Below are positions 26,019 to 33,896 of a DNA stretch of 64,000 bases, one piece after another. This stretch comes from an uncultured Duncaniella sp. (GTDB lineage: Bacteria > Bacteroidota > Bacteroidia > Bacteroidales > Muribaculaceae), in assembly GCA_910577255.1 (NCBI GenBank), contig CAJTMH010000001.1, forward strand, positions 372,001 to 436,000. Direction: 5' to 3'. The notes under the pieces were generated by a model, which ran no database searches, had not been told where the DNA came from, and was given only the letters and a program-made list of their open reading frames with translations. The position numbers and the translations under genes were made by a program. Position 1 is the stretch's first letter, and every line of letters starts with the position of its first letter.

Positions 26019-26525
26019 TTAATCCTCAATCATCAGAAACTCTCCGTTTATATCAAAGACATACGTATCAGGGCCGGGTATATTGACGTCAACCTCATAT
26101 ACCTTGCCCTTTTTAAATTCTACGGATTCAACAGTCTGGCTCAAGCCTTCTTTTTCGAGGCGTGAGAAAGCCTTATGAGGAAGAATGTCCTTGACAATGG
26201 ACGAAGCTATGTAGGCACGGTCGGGTGCATCAATTTCTGTAACGGTGCCTTGCGCATCAAATTCGATGTCTATACCGTTGGTCAGTTCGACTTCGTATTT
26301 ACCTTTAGCGAAATATTTTTCACATTTTGCCACATTTGAATCCTTGAAGTGCTTCTCTACAAATTTTCGGGCTTTTTCAGGGAGTTGCTGGTAGTTTTCC
26401 GAGCCGGCAACAACCAATCCCGGCATACCGCCATTATTATATCGTGGTGCTTGCGCAAGCATAGCAGGGGAAGCGCACATAAACATAAGGGCCACAGCCG
26501 CCGACATAAAAATACTCTTTTTCAT
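26019..26525 (-). CDS. Secreted PepSY-like (DUF2874) protein
   Basis: A small periplasmic protein of unknown role. A clear signal peptide ends at PAMLAQA (residue 26). The rest carries two PepSY-like repeats: LPEKARKFVEKHFKDSNVAK near 48-67 with KYEVELTNGIDIEFDAQG after it, and a second copy from about residue 110 (LPHKAFSRLEKEGLSQTV, VYEVDVNIPG). Two tandem repeats with the pattern hydrophobic helix then KxEVxLxxG are typical of the PF11396 family. The Ala/Met-rich start at 26525 is the only sensible one. Confidence 0.83.
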   Translation of the reverse strand: MKKSIFMSAAVALMFMCASPAMLAQAPRYNNGGMPGLVVAGSENYQQLPEKARKFVEKHFKDSNVAKCEKYFAKGKYEVELTNGIDIEFDAQGTVTEIDAPDRAYIASSIVKDILPHKAFSRLEKEGLSQTVESVEFKKGKVYEVDVNIPGPDTYVFDINGEFLMIED

Positions 26526-26702
26526 GATTTTTCATAGTTATGGCATAATGCCGCTCCATTCCTGCATAGCGGTGGTGAAGCGACAACATGCCTGGTTTGT
26601 CATTTTATATTAATAACATAACTGATAATAGAATTGTTGCGATGCAACAACTGTGGGCCGCGATGATGAGGTTGTTTATGAGACAGATACTTGTGACAGA
26701 CA
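26526..26702. other. Intergenic stretch with a small palindrome
   Basis: No gene is visible in these 177 bases. The one feature is a 7-bp inverted repeat TTGTTGC-gat-GCAACAA at 26634-26650, with no T-run next to it. No TAnnTTTG box was seen for the PepSY-like gene. Confidence 0.3.
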
Positions 26703-27998
26703 CTAATGTAATTCTATCAGATCATCCCAGTTGGTTGTCGGACTCCCCGACCGATATTCATGTCGGATTATATCCTTGAATGCAGAGGCCTTCCCCTTTC
26801 CTCTTTCATGGGTGTACTGCTGTGAACCAAGAATCACTGTGTCTCGTCCCTGCGAATGATTTATTTCGTCCAAAATACAGTCGAGTTTTCGGCGTTTTTC
26901 ATTACGCTCAGGTGAGAATTCAAACAAATCGGGTTGGTAGATATCATTTTTGCTCACACCCATAAGTATAACTCCTGCCTTCTTGTAGGAATAGCCTGAC
27001 CTATATATCAGTTTCAATGCTTGCTGGGCACCCGCTACAATGTCAAGCGAAGACGATGACGGTGTGGAAAGACGATAATCCAAAGTATTGCCATATTGGG
27101 CTACGTCTTTACGGAATCGATTGGTGACGATGTATACCCCGACAATGGCAGCCACAGATTCCTGCCTGCGTAGTTTCTCAGCACATCTGGCAGCAAAGTT
27201 CGCCACATGGGTCGACAGCAATTTATAATCGCTGACAGGATGCTCGAAACTCCGGCTGACAGTGATACTCTTCCTGGTGGCCATCTCCTCATCGGGAATA
27301 CAATCCATCCCATTGAGTTCACGCCATGTGCGCAACACCGCCACATTGTAACGAGTTTCCACCCATTCAGATGGCATTACAGAAAAATCCCAGGCACTAC
27401 TGATACGCTGGTCAAGCATCTTGCGTTCAATGCGTCGTCCTATACCCCATACATCTCCAATATCGGTAAGTCTCAAAGCCTTCTCGCGTTTCTCTTCACC
27501 ATCAATAACGCAACATTTGTTATATCCGGGATATTTCTTTGCAAAAGACACGGCCAACTTAGCCAGAGTTTTATTACGTGCAATCCCGATACTCAACGGC
27601 ATTCCGGTCGCTTTACGAATCCAGGCAGCCTGCGCCTCGCCCCACCGCTTCGCTTCATCCATAGCCATATCGGGAAGCACACAGAAGGCCTCGTCTATAG
27701 AATATCGGAAAAAAGATGGGGCAGCTTTACGAAGCAGACTCATCACGCGGGCTGTCATGTCGGCATACAGCTCATAGTTGGAAGAGAAGGCTATTACCTG
27801 ACTTTCTCCATACATCTGACGCATCTGATAGTATGGCATTCCCATTTTGACCCCCAACTTCTTAGCTTCGGAACTTCTGGCCACAACGCAGCCATCATTG
27901 TTAGAGAGTACCACCACCGCTTTCCCCTCAAGGTCAGGACGGAACACACGCTCACAACTAACAAAGCAATTGTCACAGTCACAAATGGCGTAGAGCAT
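26703..27998 (-). CDS. umuC: Y-family DNA polymerase (UmuC)
   Basis: Translesion polymerase, the catalytic subunit of Pol V when joined with processed UmuD. The 431-residue protein starts MLYAICDCDNCFVSCERVF with catalytic Asp7 and shows YSIDEAF with the metal-binding Asp102 and Glu103. LSIGIARNKTLAKLA near 149-163 and GIGRR near 194-198 are typical of the fingers and thumb. A C-terminal DUF4113-like tail is present. It begins 15 bases after umuD, so the pair is an operon. Confidence 0.95.
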   Translation of the reverse strand: MLYAICDCDNCFVSCERVFRPDLEGKAVVVLSNNDGCVVARSSEAKKLGVKMGMPYYQMRQMYGESQVIAFSSNYELYADMTARVMSLLRKAAPSFFRYSIDEAFCVLPDMAMDEAKRWGEAQAAWIRKATGMPLSIGIARNKTLAKLAVSFAKKYPGYNKCCVIDGEEKREKALRLTDIGDVWGIGRRIERKMLDQRISSAWDFSVMPSEWVETRYNVAVLRTWRELNGMDCIPDEEMATRKSITVSRSFEHPVSDYKLLSTHVANFAARCAEKLRRQESVAAIVGVYIVTNRFRKDVAQYGNTLDYRLSTPSSSSLDIVAGAQQALKLIYRSGYSYKKAGVILMGVSKNDIYQPDLFEFSPERNEKRRKLDCILDEINHSQGRDTVILGSQQYTHERGKGKASAFKDIIRHEYRSGSPTTNWDDLIELH

Positions 27999-28013
27999 AT
28001 CCGGGTTGGCGAA

Positions 28014-28478
28014 TCAATTCTTCTTCCACTGCTTTATGGTCCAGGCCACTACACCCCATATCCTGAAGTCATCATCTTCATTCACACGGATAGGTGAAAA
28101 ATTAGGATTGGCCGGACGCAAAAGTATATATCCCTCGTGACGATGACCGAGATCGAGATATTTTATGGTGAATTCATTATTCACAAAGGCGACCACGATA
28201 TCGCCATCAACAGCATCGGCAGCACGGTCAATAACGGCGATGTCACCATCACAGATGCCGGCTTCAATCATTGAGTCGCCATAAACGCGCCCATAAAAAG
28301 TTGACTCCGGATGGCGTATCAAGTCGCGGTTAAAGTCTATAGAGTCATTGCCATATCCGTCAGCCACGCTCGGAAAGCCAGCCTTAATAGCCGAGGCAAA
28401 CGGCAGCGAACAGGTCGTGCCAAATTCCGCATCAAGGATTTTGATATATTCAGGTATAGTTTGCATGGATATGAACAT
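28014..28478 (-). CDS. umuD: UmuD-like S24 peptidase, Pol V accessory protein
   Basis: Self-cleaving partner of UmuC. The 154-residue protein has the cleavage site Ala33-Gly34 in IKAGFPSVADG, the nucleophile Ser69 in YGDSM, and the general base Lys106 in FTIKYLDL; the spacing is normal for UmuD. The start may be 28478 or the second Met at 28466. Transcription is likely from a -7 box 26 bases upstream. I saw no recognised SOS operator, and the damage control sites of Bacteroidales are not known well enough to rule one in or out. Confidence 0.94.
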   Translation of the reverse strand: MFISMQTIPEYIKILDAEFGTTCSLPFASAIKAGFPSVADGYGNDSIDFNRDLIRHPESTFYGRVYGDSMIEAGICDGDIAVIDRAADAVDGDIVVAFVNNEFTIKYLDLGHRHEGYILLRPANPNFSPIRVNEDDDFRIWGVVAWTIKQWKKN

Positions 28479-28503
28479 GTGAGAAACGAGTGAGCTTTCC
28501 GTG

Positions 28504-28511
28504 CAAATTTA
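28504..28511 (-). promoter_or_regulatory. -7 box of the umuDC operon
   Basis: The minus strand reads TAAATTTG, matching TAnnTTTG, 26 bases from the start. There is no good -33 match, so regulation by another factor is possible. Confidence 0.45.
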
Positions 28512-28588
28512 ATTATAAAATTTCAATATCCGTGATTAGATGAAGATATTTTTACTTTACCCACCTGCGGAGATGTATCGTACACAAC

Positions 28589-28917
28589 GTGATATTCCTT
28601 CAGCGCGCTGGAAATGCTGAAAAGAGTGCCGTAGCTATTGAGCGTAAATATTATCCACATGAAATGAAACCGCTGCTTACACGGTCATGTTCAAAACTAT
28701 TGCTGACGGTAGTTCAATATCTGTCGGCTTCAGCACCTATGGCAACCAGCACCTGTTCTCGGATACATTCGGTCGCTCAAGTGTCCTAACAAAGGAAAAT
28801 CTAAAAGATTTAGCGACACTGATGGAAAATGCCACATTCCTTGATGACTCGACACTTTCACATCCACGATCTGACGACCTTCAGCACTTTTATTATTGCA
28901 AGACCTCCCTTCGATGA
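28589..28917 (+). pseudogene. Decayed gene fragment resembling a phage/polymorphic nuclease-type domain
   Basis: Two adjoining plus-strand frames look like one broken coding region. The first (to about 28666) reads AGNAEKSAVAIERKYYPHEM; the second, shifted by one base and open from 28663 to a stop at 28917, contains VMFKTIADGSSISVGF, YGNQHLFSDTFGRS, LTKENLKDLATLM and ATFLDDSTL. The second part recalls the C-terminal domain found on phage MuF-type and polymorphic proteins (barnase/EndoU/ColicinE5-like nucleases), from memory only. The frame break, missing ends and the short length point to a remnant. The GH51 gene ends only 8 bases away, so a deletion joint may lie here. Confidence 0.4.
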
Positions 28918-28924
28918 GTGGAAA

Positions 28925-31450
28925 TTAGAATAAATGTTGCCAAGATGGTGAAGATTCGCTCAAATGCCGGTGGTCGGAACAAGGTTTCGCAATGACCCTC
29001 CATACAGAAAGAGAGTATGGTGGCATGCTATAGGACAGCGTCTGTGAGCCGACCATCGCTTCTGCTGACTGTGGGACAGAATCATCCGCATCAGGATGGC
29101 CCATAAGGAGTGTACCTGAAATTATTGAGGGGCTATCTGTGGTGTCAGGAAGTGAGACTGATGTATTGACTTCGACCGGAAGCAGATTAACAAGTTTCAC
29201 AATATATTCACCACTCCTCTCATCCCAAAGCACTGAGGAAGCGATACGTGACACAACTTTGGCATTATCTGAATCAATCTCGACATTGGCGGGCAAATAG
29301 CATGACGCTGAATTTTGTCCGAACAATTGCTGCACATAGTAATCAACCGTTGGACGAACATCTGAATTGCTGAAATATATCAAATCAGGACGCCACTGTG
29401 TATGATTATCCTTGGCCAACAACGGCGCGTAGGACGTCATGCTTACGACATCACCGTTACGCTCCACGCTTGTGAGATAGACGGCCTCGGTGAGCGCCGT
29501 CTCTATTGTGCTTGCTCTGTCGGGCCGATGAGAAGCGTATTCACCCAAATAAACCTGAGTGGCTTCGCGAGGATAAGAATCGTAGTAATCCTGGTTGTAA
29601 ATCAGCCATCCTGGTGATACATAGTAATGCTCGTCCACCATCGGCACATCAAGCTGACGAGCGAGTGTCCAGCCCTCGCGGTAGTCGGTACCCTCATGAA
29701 AAGGACCAACCGTACCGATCACTGTGATTTCAGGATAGTGAGTTCGCACGGAGTCATAAATCATTTTAAATCGGGTGGTGAAAACGTCTGTTATCATATC
29801 CTCATTCCCTATGCCGATATATTTAATATTGAACGGCTCGGGATGACCGGCAGCAGCTCGTTTCGAGCCCCAGACAGTAGAGGTATCACCATTGGCATAC
29901 TCTATAAGGTCCAGTATATCCCCTATATAGGCCTCCATCTCCGCCATCGGGAGTCCACCTTGCTGCCCCTTGGAAGTCACAGCATCATGCGAATGGTGTC
30001 CCGGTCTGCCGGAATTCTGACAGGGTACACCTGCAGCCAAAACAGGCACCGGCTCTGCTCCGATATCCTCGCAGAAAAGAAAATATTCGTGATATCCAAG
30101 TCCTCTTGTTTGATGATACCCCCATAAATTACGCAGCGGTCGTCTGGCTTCGAGAGGCCCAATGGAGCCTTTCCAGTCATATATGTTATCCACACCGTCG
30201 CCATGAGCCACACACCCTCCCGGAAATCTCACGAAACGAGGATGGAGGTCGGCCAACGTTTGTGCGAGATCTGCCCTCAGCCCATTTTTACGACCTTTGA
30301 ATGTGTTAACCGGGAAAAGTGACACCATGTCTATGTCAAATGTGCCGGTGGATAGAGGCTCTATTGCCAACTCAGCATCCGCTGATGATGACATCGATGT
30401 AAGAGTAAGATTGACTGTTTGCCACTCCTTTGAATTTCGGATGTCAAATAACTTCTCACCAAGGCAATCGCCGGCCGAATCACGAAGCTCTATGCGAAAC
30501 TTCGCACCGTTATTTCCCCTGATTCTCATTGAAAAATCATAATCTTCTCCACCCTTTATATTTATGCCGTCATAACCTGTATTTATCACTAATACCCCAG
30601 GCTTTGACACCACAAGATGAAGATAATGGGGATTATTCAAATGAATAGGTGCTATGGTATCGATAGAAGAGTGAAAACTATCCTCGTCTCCAGCAATCCG
30701 CCAAGCAGTCAAGGAATTCCATTCTGCATCACCGGGTCTTTCAGATGCCGAATATTCAAAATCACGATTTTGAATCAACTCACCGTAAAGCCCTCCGTCG
30801 GCAGCATAGTTTATATCCTCGAAAAACACGCCTATAAGCTTGTCACTGATTGATTTTGTCACAGATCTATCAACTGAAACTTTGTAGACCGGCGATTGAA
30901 GACCGGCAAAACGTTCGGCATCATCGGCCATGCGCTCGGCATAGAGTTGATTCAAACTGTCTCGCCGGGCAACGAATTCAGTCAGTTTGCTTACCAAACC
31001 CATTGGTACTTTTCTTACTGTGCCATCAACCTCTCGGCCATTCACTGTCATCCGAATGGCATCTGTGATTCGTGTCGGTACCATCCGATAGGACTGTGGA
31101 CTCCATGATATGAAATCGGATGTTGTGGCTGACGCGAGCACCGGCTCGGCAGGGTCAGCAATCCATGTAAGCTCCCACATGCCGTCGGAATTGCAGGAGA
31201 GAACAGGCGTAAACATCTTTTTATGACTTCCCCACGGTCCAAAATCGGAATTTACGAAATTAACCCCTTGACCGATTGAAACCCAAACATCATCCTGCGC
31301 AGATTTCCATGCTAATTGTAGCCCCGAATTTCCGTCGGCAGCCGAAAAAGCTGCCATTTCCACACTATCGGTAAGACAGGTGGACTGAGCATGTGAAAAT
31401 GACGGTAGAATAAGTGGCGCGAGTAGAGATGCAAGAATGCTACGTTTCAT
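28925..31450 (-). CDS. Alpha-L-arabinofuranosidase, GH51, with N-terminal extension
   Basis: Releases terminal arabinofuranose from plant polysaccharides. It has a signal peptide to residue 21 (SFSHAQ). Residues about 25-125 look like one or two blades of a sialidase/GH43-type propeller (QLAWKSAQDDVWVSIG, GPWGSHKKMFTPVL, MWELTWIAD), an unusual extension. About 205-385 combine the start of the GH51 fold (GVFFEDINYAADGG) with a CBM4/9-like jelly roll. The catalytic barrel follows, with FVRFPGGC near 406-413, acid/base Glu550 in GIGNED and nucleophile Glu637 in YLGEYASH. A beta-sandwich domain closes the chain. No PUL genes flank it; the gene abuts a decayed fragment. Confidence 0.92.
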   Translation of the reverse strand: MKRSILASLLAPLILPSFSHAQSTCLTDSVEMAAFSAADGNSGLQLAWKSAQDDVWVSIGQGVNFVNSDFGPWGSHKKMFTPVLSCNSDGMWELTWIADPAEPVLASATTSDFISWSPQSYRMVPTRITDAIRMTVNGREVDGTVRKVPMGLVSKLTEFVARRDSLNQLYAERMADDAERFAGLQSPVYKVSVDRSVTKSISDKLIGVFFEDINYAADGGLYGELIQNRDFEYSASERPGDAEWNSLTAWRIAGDEDSFHSSIDTIAPIHLNNPHYLHLVVSKPGVLVINTGYDGINIKGGEDYDFSMRIRGNNGAKFRIELRDSAGDCLGEKLFDIRNSKEWQTVNLTLTSMSSSADAELAIEPLSTGTFDIDMVSLFPVNTFKGRKNGLRADLAQTLADLHPRFVRFPGGCVAHGDGVDNIYDWKGSIGPLEARRPLRNLWGYHQTRGLGYHEYFLFCEDIGAEPVPVLAAGVPCQNSGRPGHHSHDAVTSKGQQGGLPMAEMEAYIGDILDLIEYANGDTSTVWGSKRAAAGHPEPFNIKYIGIGNEDMITDVFTTRFKMIYDSVRTHYPEITVIGTVGPFHEGTDYREGWTLARQLDVPMVDEHYYVSPGWLIYNQDYYDSYPREATQVYLGEYASHRPDRASTIETALTEAVYLTSVERNGDVVSMTSYAPLLAKDNHTQWRPDLIYFSNSDVRPTVDYYVQQLFGQNSASCYLPANVEIDSDNAKVVSRIASSVLWDERSGEYIVKLVNLLPVEVNTSVSLPDTTDSPSIISGTLLMGHPDADDSVPQSAEAMVGSQTLSYSMPPYSLSVWRVIAKPCSDHRHLSESSPSWQHLF

Positions 31451-31486
31451 GGAAGGGGAATTTTCAGGTTGGTGTTAGTTAATTTG

Positions 31487-31494
31487 CAAAATTA
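31487..31494 (-). promoter_or_regulatory. -7 box of the arabinofuranosidase gene
   Basis: The minus strand reads TAATTTTG with TTTC 20 bases upstream; a second match, TATATTTG, sits directly next to it at 31495-31502. The ATG is 36 bases downstream. Confidence 0.5.
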
Positions 31495-31545
31495 CAAATA
31501 TATACGAATTGACAGAAAATAATACTCAAAATTTACAAATAAAAA

Positions 31546-31581
31546 TTTGGCCGGCTGATTTTAATAAACCAACCGGCCAAA
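31546..31581 (-). terminator. Terminator of malate dehydrogenase
   Basis: A 9-bp stem TTTGGCCGG/CCGGCCAAA with an 18-base loop, followed on the minus strand by TTTTTATTTG. It lies 28 bases after the mdh stop. Confidence 0.75.
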
Positions 31582-31609
31582 CTATATAGTTTTCAAAACC
31601 TTAAGACTG

Positions 31610-32623
31610 TTAACAAGTCTTTTCGTCAAGATAAGGATTCAATTCATTCCATTTGTCAATAGGAGGCATTACCCCCATAGCTATAACCTCATCACGCAGG
31701 GCACAGAGATGTTTGTAGCTTTCCTCCAGTTCTTTTTCTTCCTCCGGAGTTCCGGTGATAGGACGGCATGTGACTCCATCCTTTGTGATGCTTGTCTCCA
31801 TAGCCATCATTATATGACTGAATTTATCATTGTTGACATATACGCCTGCCGGCCAACGGAACGGCTTTCCGCCCATAGCAGCGGCAATCATTTCTATAGA
31901 CAAATAAGCCGGGCTTTGGAATGAGGAACGACCACGAAGCTCGATGATGCGTTTACCACCCTGGATAACTCGTTGCTTAAGTTCTTCCCAGTCCTTTTCA
32001 GGAAGGATCTCGGTGCCTATAATCTCCGTCAGAGGTTTGCCGTCAACTTTTGTGGTTGAGGCAAACACAGCCATCTGCTCACCGTGGCCTCCATAGGTAC
32101 GACAGTTTACTATCTCGTCGGCCGGAATCTTGAATTGTTTAGCCAATTCATTGCGTAGACGAGTGCTGTCCAACGCCGCAAGGGTGGTGACCTGCGAAGG
32201 TTTAAGTCCTGAGTACAACAAAGTAATCAATCCGGTTATGTCGGCAGGATTGAATATAACTGTAATATGTTTTACATCAGGACAATAAAGGCGTACATTC
32301 TTGCCGAATTCCTCGGCAATTGCAGCATTACCCTTCAAAAGGTCCTCACGAGTCATTCCTGCTTTACGTGCAGCGCCACCTGAATTGACGATATACTTGG
32401 CTCCGCTGAGAGCCTCTTTGACGTCAGTTGTATAGGTAATGTTGACATCCTCAAAGCCACACTGAAGCAGCTCTTCAGCCACACCTTCAAGTGCAGGGCC
32501 ATAAGGATCATAAAGACAAATATTAGGAGTCAGGCCCATCATTATCGCAGTCTGAGCCATGTTTGAGCCGATCATGCCGGCAGCTCCGACAATGACCAGT
32601 TTTTCGTCTGTAAGAAATTCCAT
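31610..32623 (-). CDS. mdh: Malate dehydrogenase
   Basis: NAD-dependent interconversion of malate and oxaloacetate, on the reductive route to fumarate and propionate in Bacteroidota. The 337-residue protein has the Rossmann motif VGAAGMIGS at 12-20, substrate arginines Arg86 and Arg92 in ARKAGMTRED, Asp152 and Arg155 in LDSTRLRNEL, and the catalytic His180 in TYGGHGEQM. Length and wording fit the Bacteroidota form, which differs from the E. coli type. It appears monocistronic and ends in a clear terminator. I saw no standard promoter box in the 87 bases upstream. Confidence 0.92.
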   Translation of the reverse strand: MEFLTDEKLVIVGAAGMIGSNMAQTAIMMGLTPNICLYDPYGPALEGVAEELLQCGFEDVNITYTTDVKEALSGAKYIVNSGGAARKAGMTREDLLKGNAAIAEEFGKNVRLYCPDVKHITVIFNPADITGLITLLYSGLKPSQVTTLAALDSTRLRNELAKQFKIPADEIVNCRTYGGHGEQMAVFASTTKVDGKPLTEIIGTEILPEKDWEELKQRVIQGGKRIIELRGRSSFQSPAYLSIEMIAAAMGGKPFRWPAGVYVNNDKFSHIMMAMETSITKDGVTCRPITGTPEEEKELEESYKHLCALRDEVIAMGVMPPIDKWNELNPYLDEKTC

Positions 32624-32710
32624 AGTGAGTAAAGTGTATTATAAGGAATATGTTTATATACTATCTATATAACTTCTATGGAATGATTTTGTTGATACGT
32701 TTTAGATTAT

Positions 32711-33889
32711 TTAATTATACCGCGACAGGCGCCCTAAAGTCTGATGATACTGATAGAGAGTGTCAAGGTAATCTTTATGGGCAGAGAGGAAGAAATTTAC
32801 CTCCTGAAGATAGGTGAGGAAATTAATCTGTCCTCCATCCAAGGCTTTTCGTAATAGTTTAAGATTTGAATCGTCCTTGACCACCTCTTCATAGCGGTCA
32901 AGGAAACGGCGCAGCACCTGGGCCTGACGGTATAGGCTATTGAATTCGCTGGCACGAGCAGTCAATTTCATTTCCGCATCCACTTTGGCCGCCTCCATTT
33001 CAAAAGTAGCAGCCTTCACCTTGTGCTTGCGCGAGAGGAATGGTAACGTGACACTGAAAGAAAAGCCATTGAAAATGTCTCCCATTTCATATTCATAATT
33101 ATATCCCAGAGAGAATCCCGGATATCGGCTTAACCGTTCAACACGTACCACCGATGCGGCCGCATCAACCGAAGCCATTGCAGCCGCATATTCCGGATCA
33201 CGTTCACGAAGCATATTTATATCAGGGACAAAAGCTGACATGGGCAGTTCGGGATAATCTGTCCCTAACTTATCAAGAAGTGCAGCCACATCCTTCCCTC
33301 CGTTCATGACCTCAAGAGATGCCACTTGCCCTTCATATTCAACCCTCAATGTTTCCAACTCCTTGTCCACGCTTATCTTCTCTATAACAGCTTTATTATA
33401 ATCAAGCCGAGTCTCTGAGCCATCCTCCATAGCCTTCTTGTAATTGTCAGCCAAGGTTGCCATTCCATCAGCCATGTCAGACACAATGTTAATACGCTGC
33501 TTTGTGTAAATCAAATCGATGAGGAGCAATCGTGCCTCCATACGAGTGTCAAGCAAAGTAGCCTCTCGGAGATATTGCATGGCTGTCGAGGATGTTTCAA
33601 TAGCTTTACGACGCGCGGCATATACACCTGGCCAGTCAAAAGATTGTGATAACGACAGACTCAGTTTATTACCGACACTGCCGGCTCCCCACACATGGTC
33701 AAAGCCAAGTTCAGGAGCCTCGAGCTGATTCTCCCCTTTGAGGCCTTCAATTTTTGCCTCATCGGATAAGGTTGAGTACCTCTGAGTGAGATTATTTTTC
33801 ACGACAGTGTTAAGCACCTCGTCAAAATCAGAGGCGAAACTAATAATGGCGCAGGTGAAAGATAGGATCAATGAGATGCGTCGCTTCAT
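32711..33889 (-). CDS. TolC-like outer-membrane efflux protein
   Basis: Outer-membrane exit channel of the tripartite pump encoded by the next two genes. The frame is open to an ATG at 33988, but that would overlap the pump gene by 92 bases; the ATG at 33889 (MKRRISLILSFTCAIISFAS) begins with a proper signal peptide and lies 7 bases after the pump stop, giving 392 residues. The mature chain is mostly long coiled-coil helices with short strands, as expected of the outer-membrane factor fold (for example KIEGLKGENQLEAPEL and ALDGGQINFLTYLQEVN). It is shorter than many TolC proteins but typical for CusC/CzcC types in this phylum. Confidence 0.88.
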   Translation of the reverse strand: MKRRISLILSFTCAIISFASDFDEVLNTVVKNNLTQRYSTLSDEAKIEGLKGENQLEAPELGFDHVWGAGSVGNKLSLSLSQSFDWPGVYAARRKAIETSSTAMQYLREATLLDTRMEARLLLIDLIYTKQRINIVSDMADGMATLADNYKKAMEDGSETRLDYNKAVIEKISVDKELETLRVEYEGQVASLEVMNGGKDVAALLDKLGTDYPELPMSAFVPDINMLRERDPEYAAAMASVDAAASVVRVERLSRYPGFSLGYNYEYEMGDIFNGFSFSVTLPFLSRKHKVKAATFEMEAAKVDAEMKLTARASEFNSLYRQAQVLRRFLDRYEEVVKDDSNLKLLRKALDGGQINFLTYLQEVNFFLSAHKDYLDTLYQYHQTLGRLSRYN

Positions 33890-33896
33890 AAAAATT

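Noticed and set aside
27207..28097. A 296-codon open frame on the plus strand opposite umuC and umuD
   Set aside because: It runs antisense through both genes, whose catalytic motifs are intact; the peptide has no domain sense.
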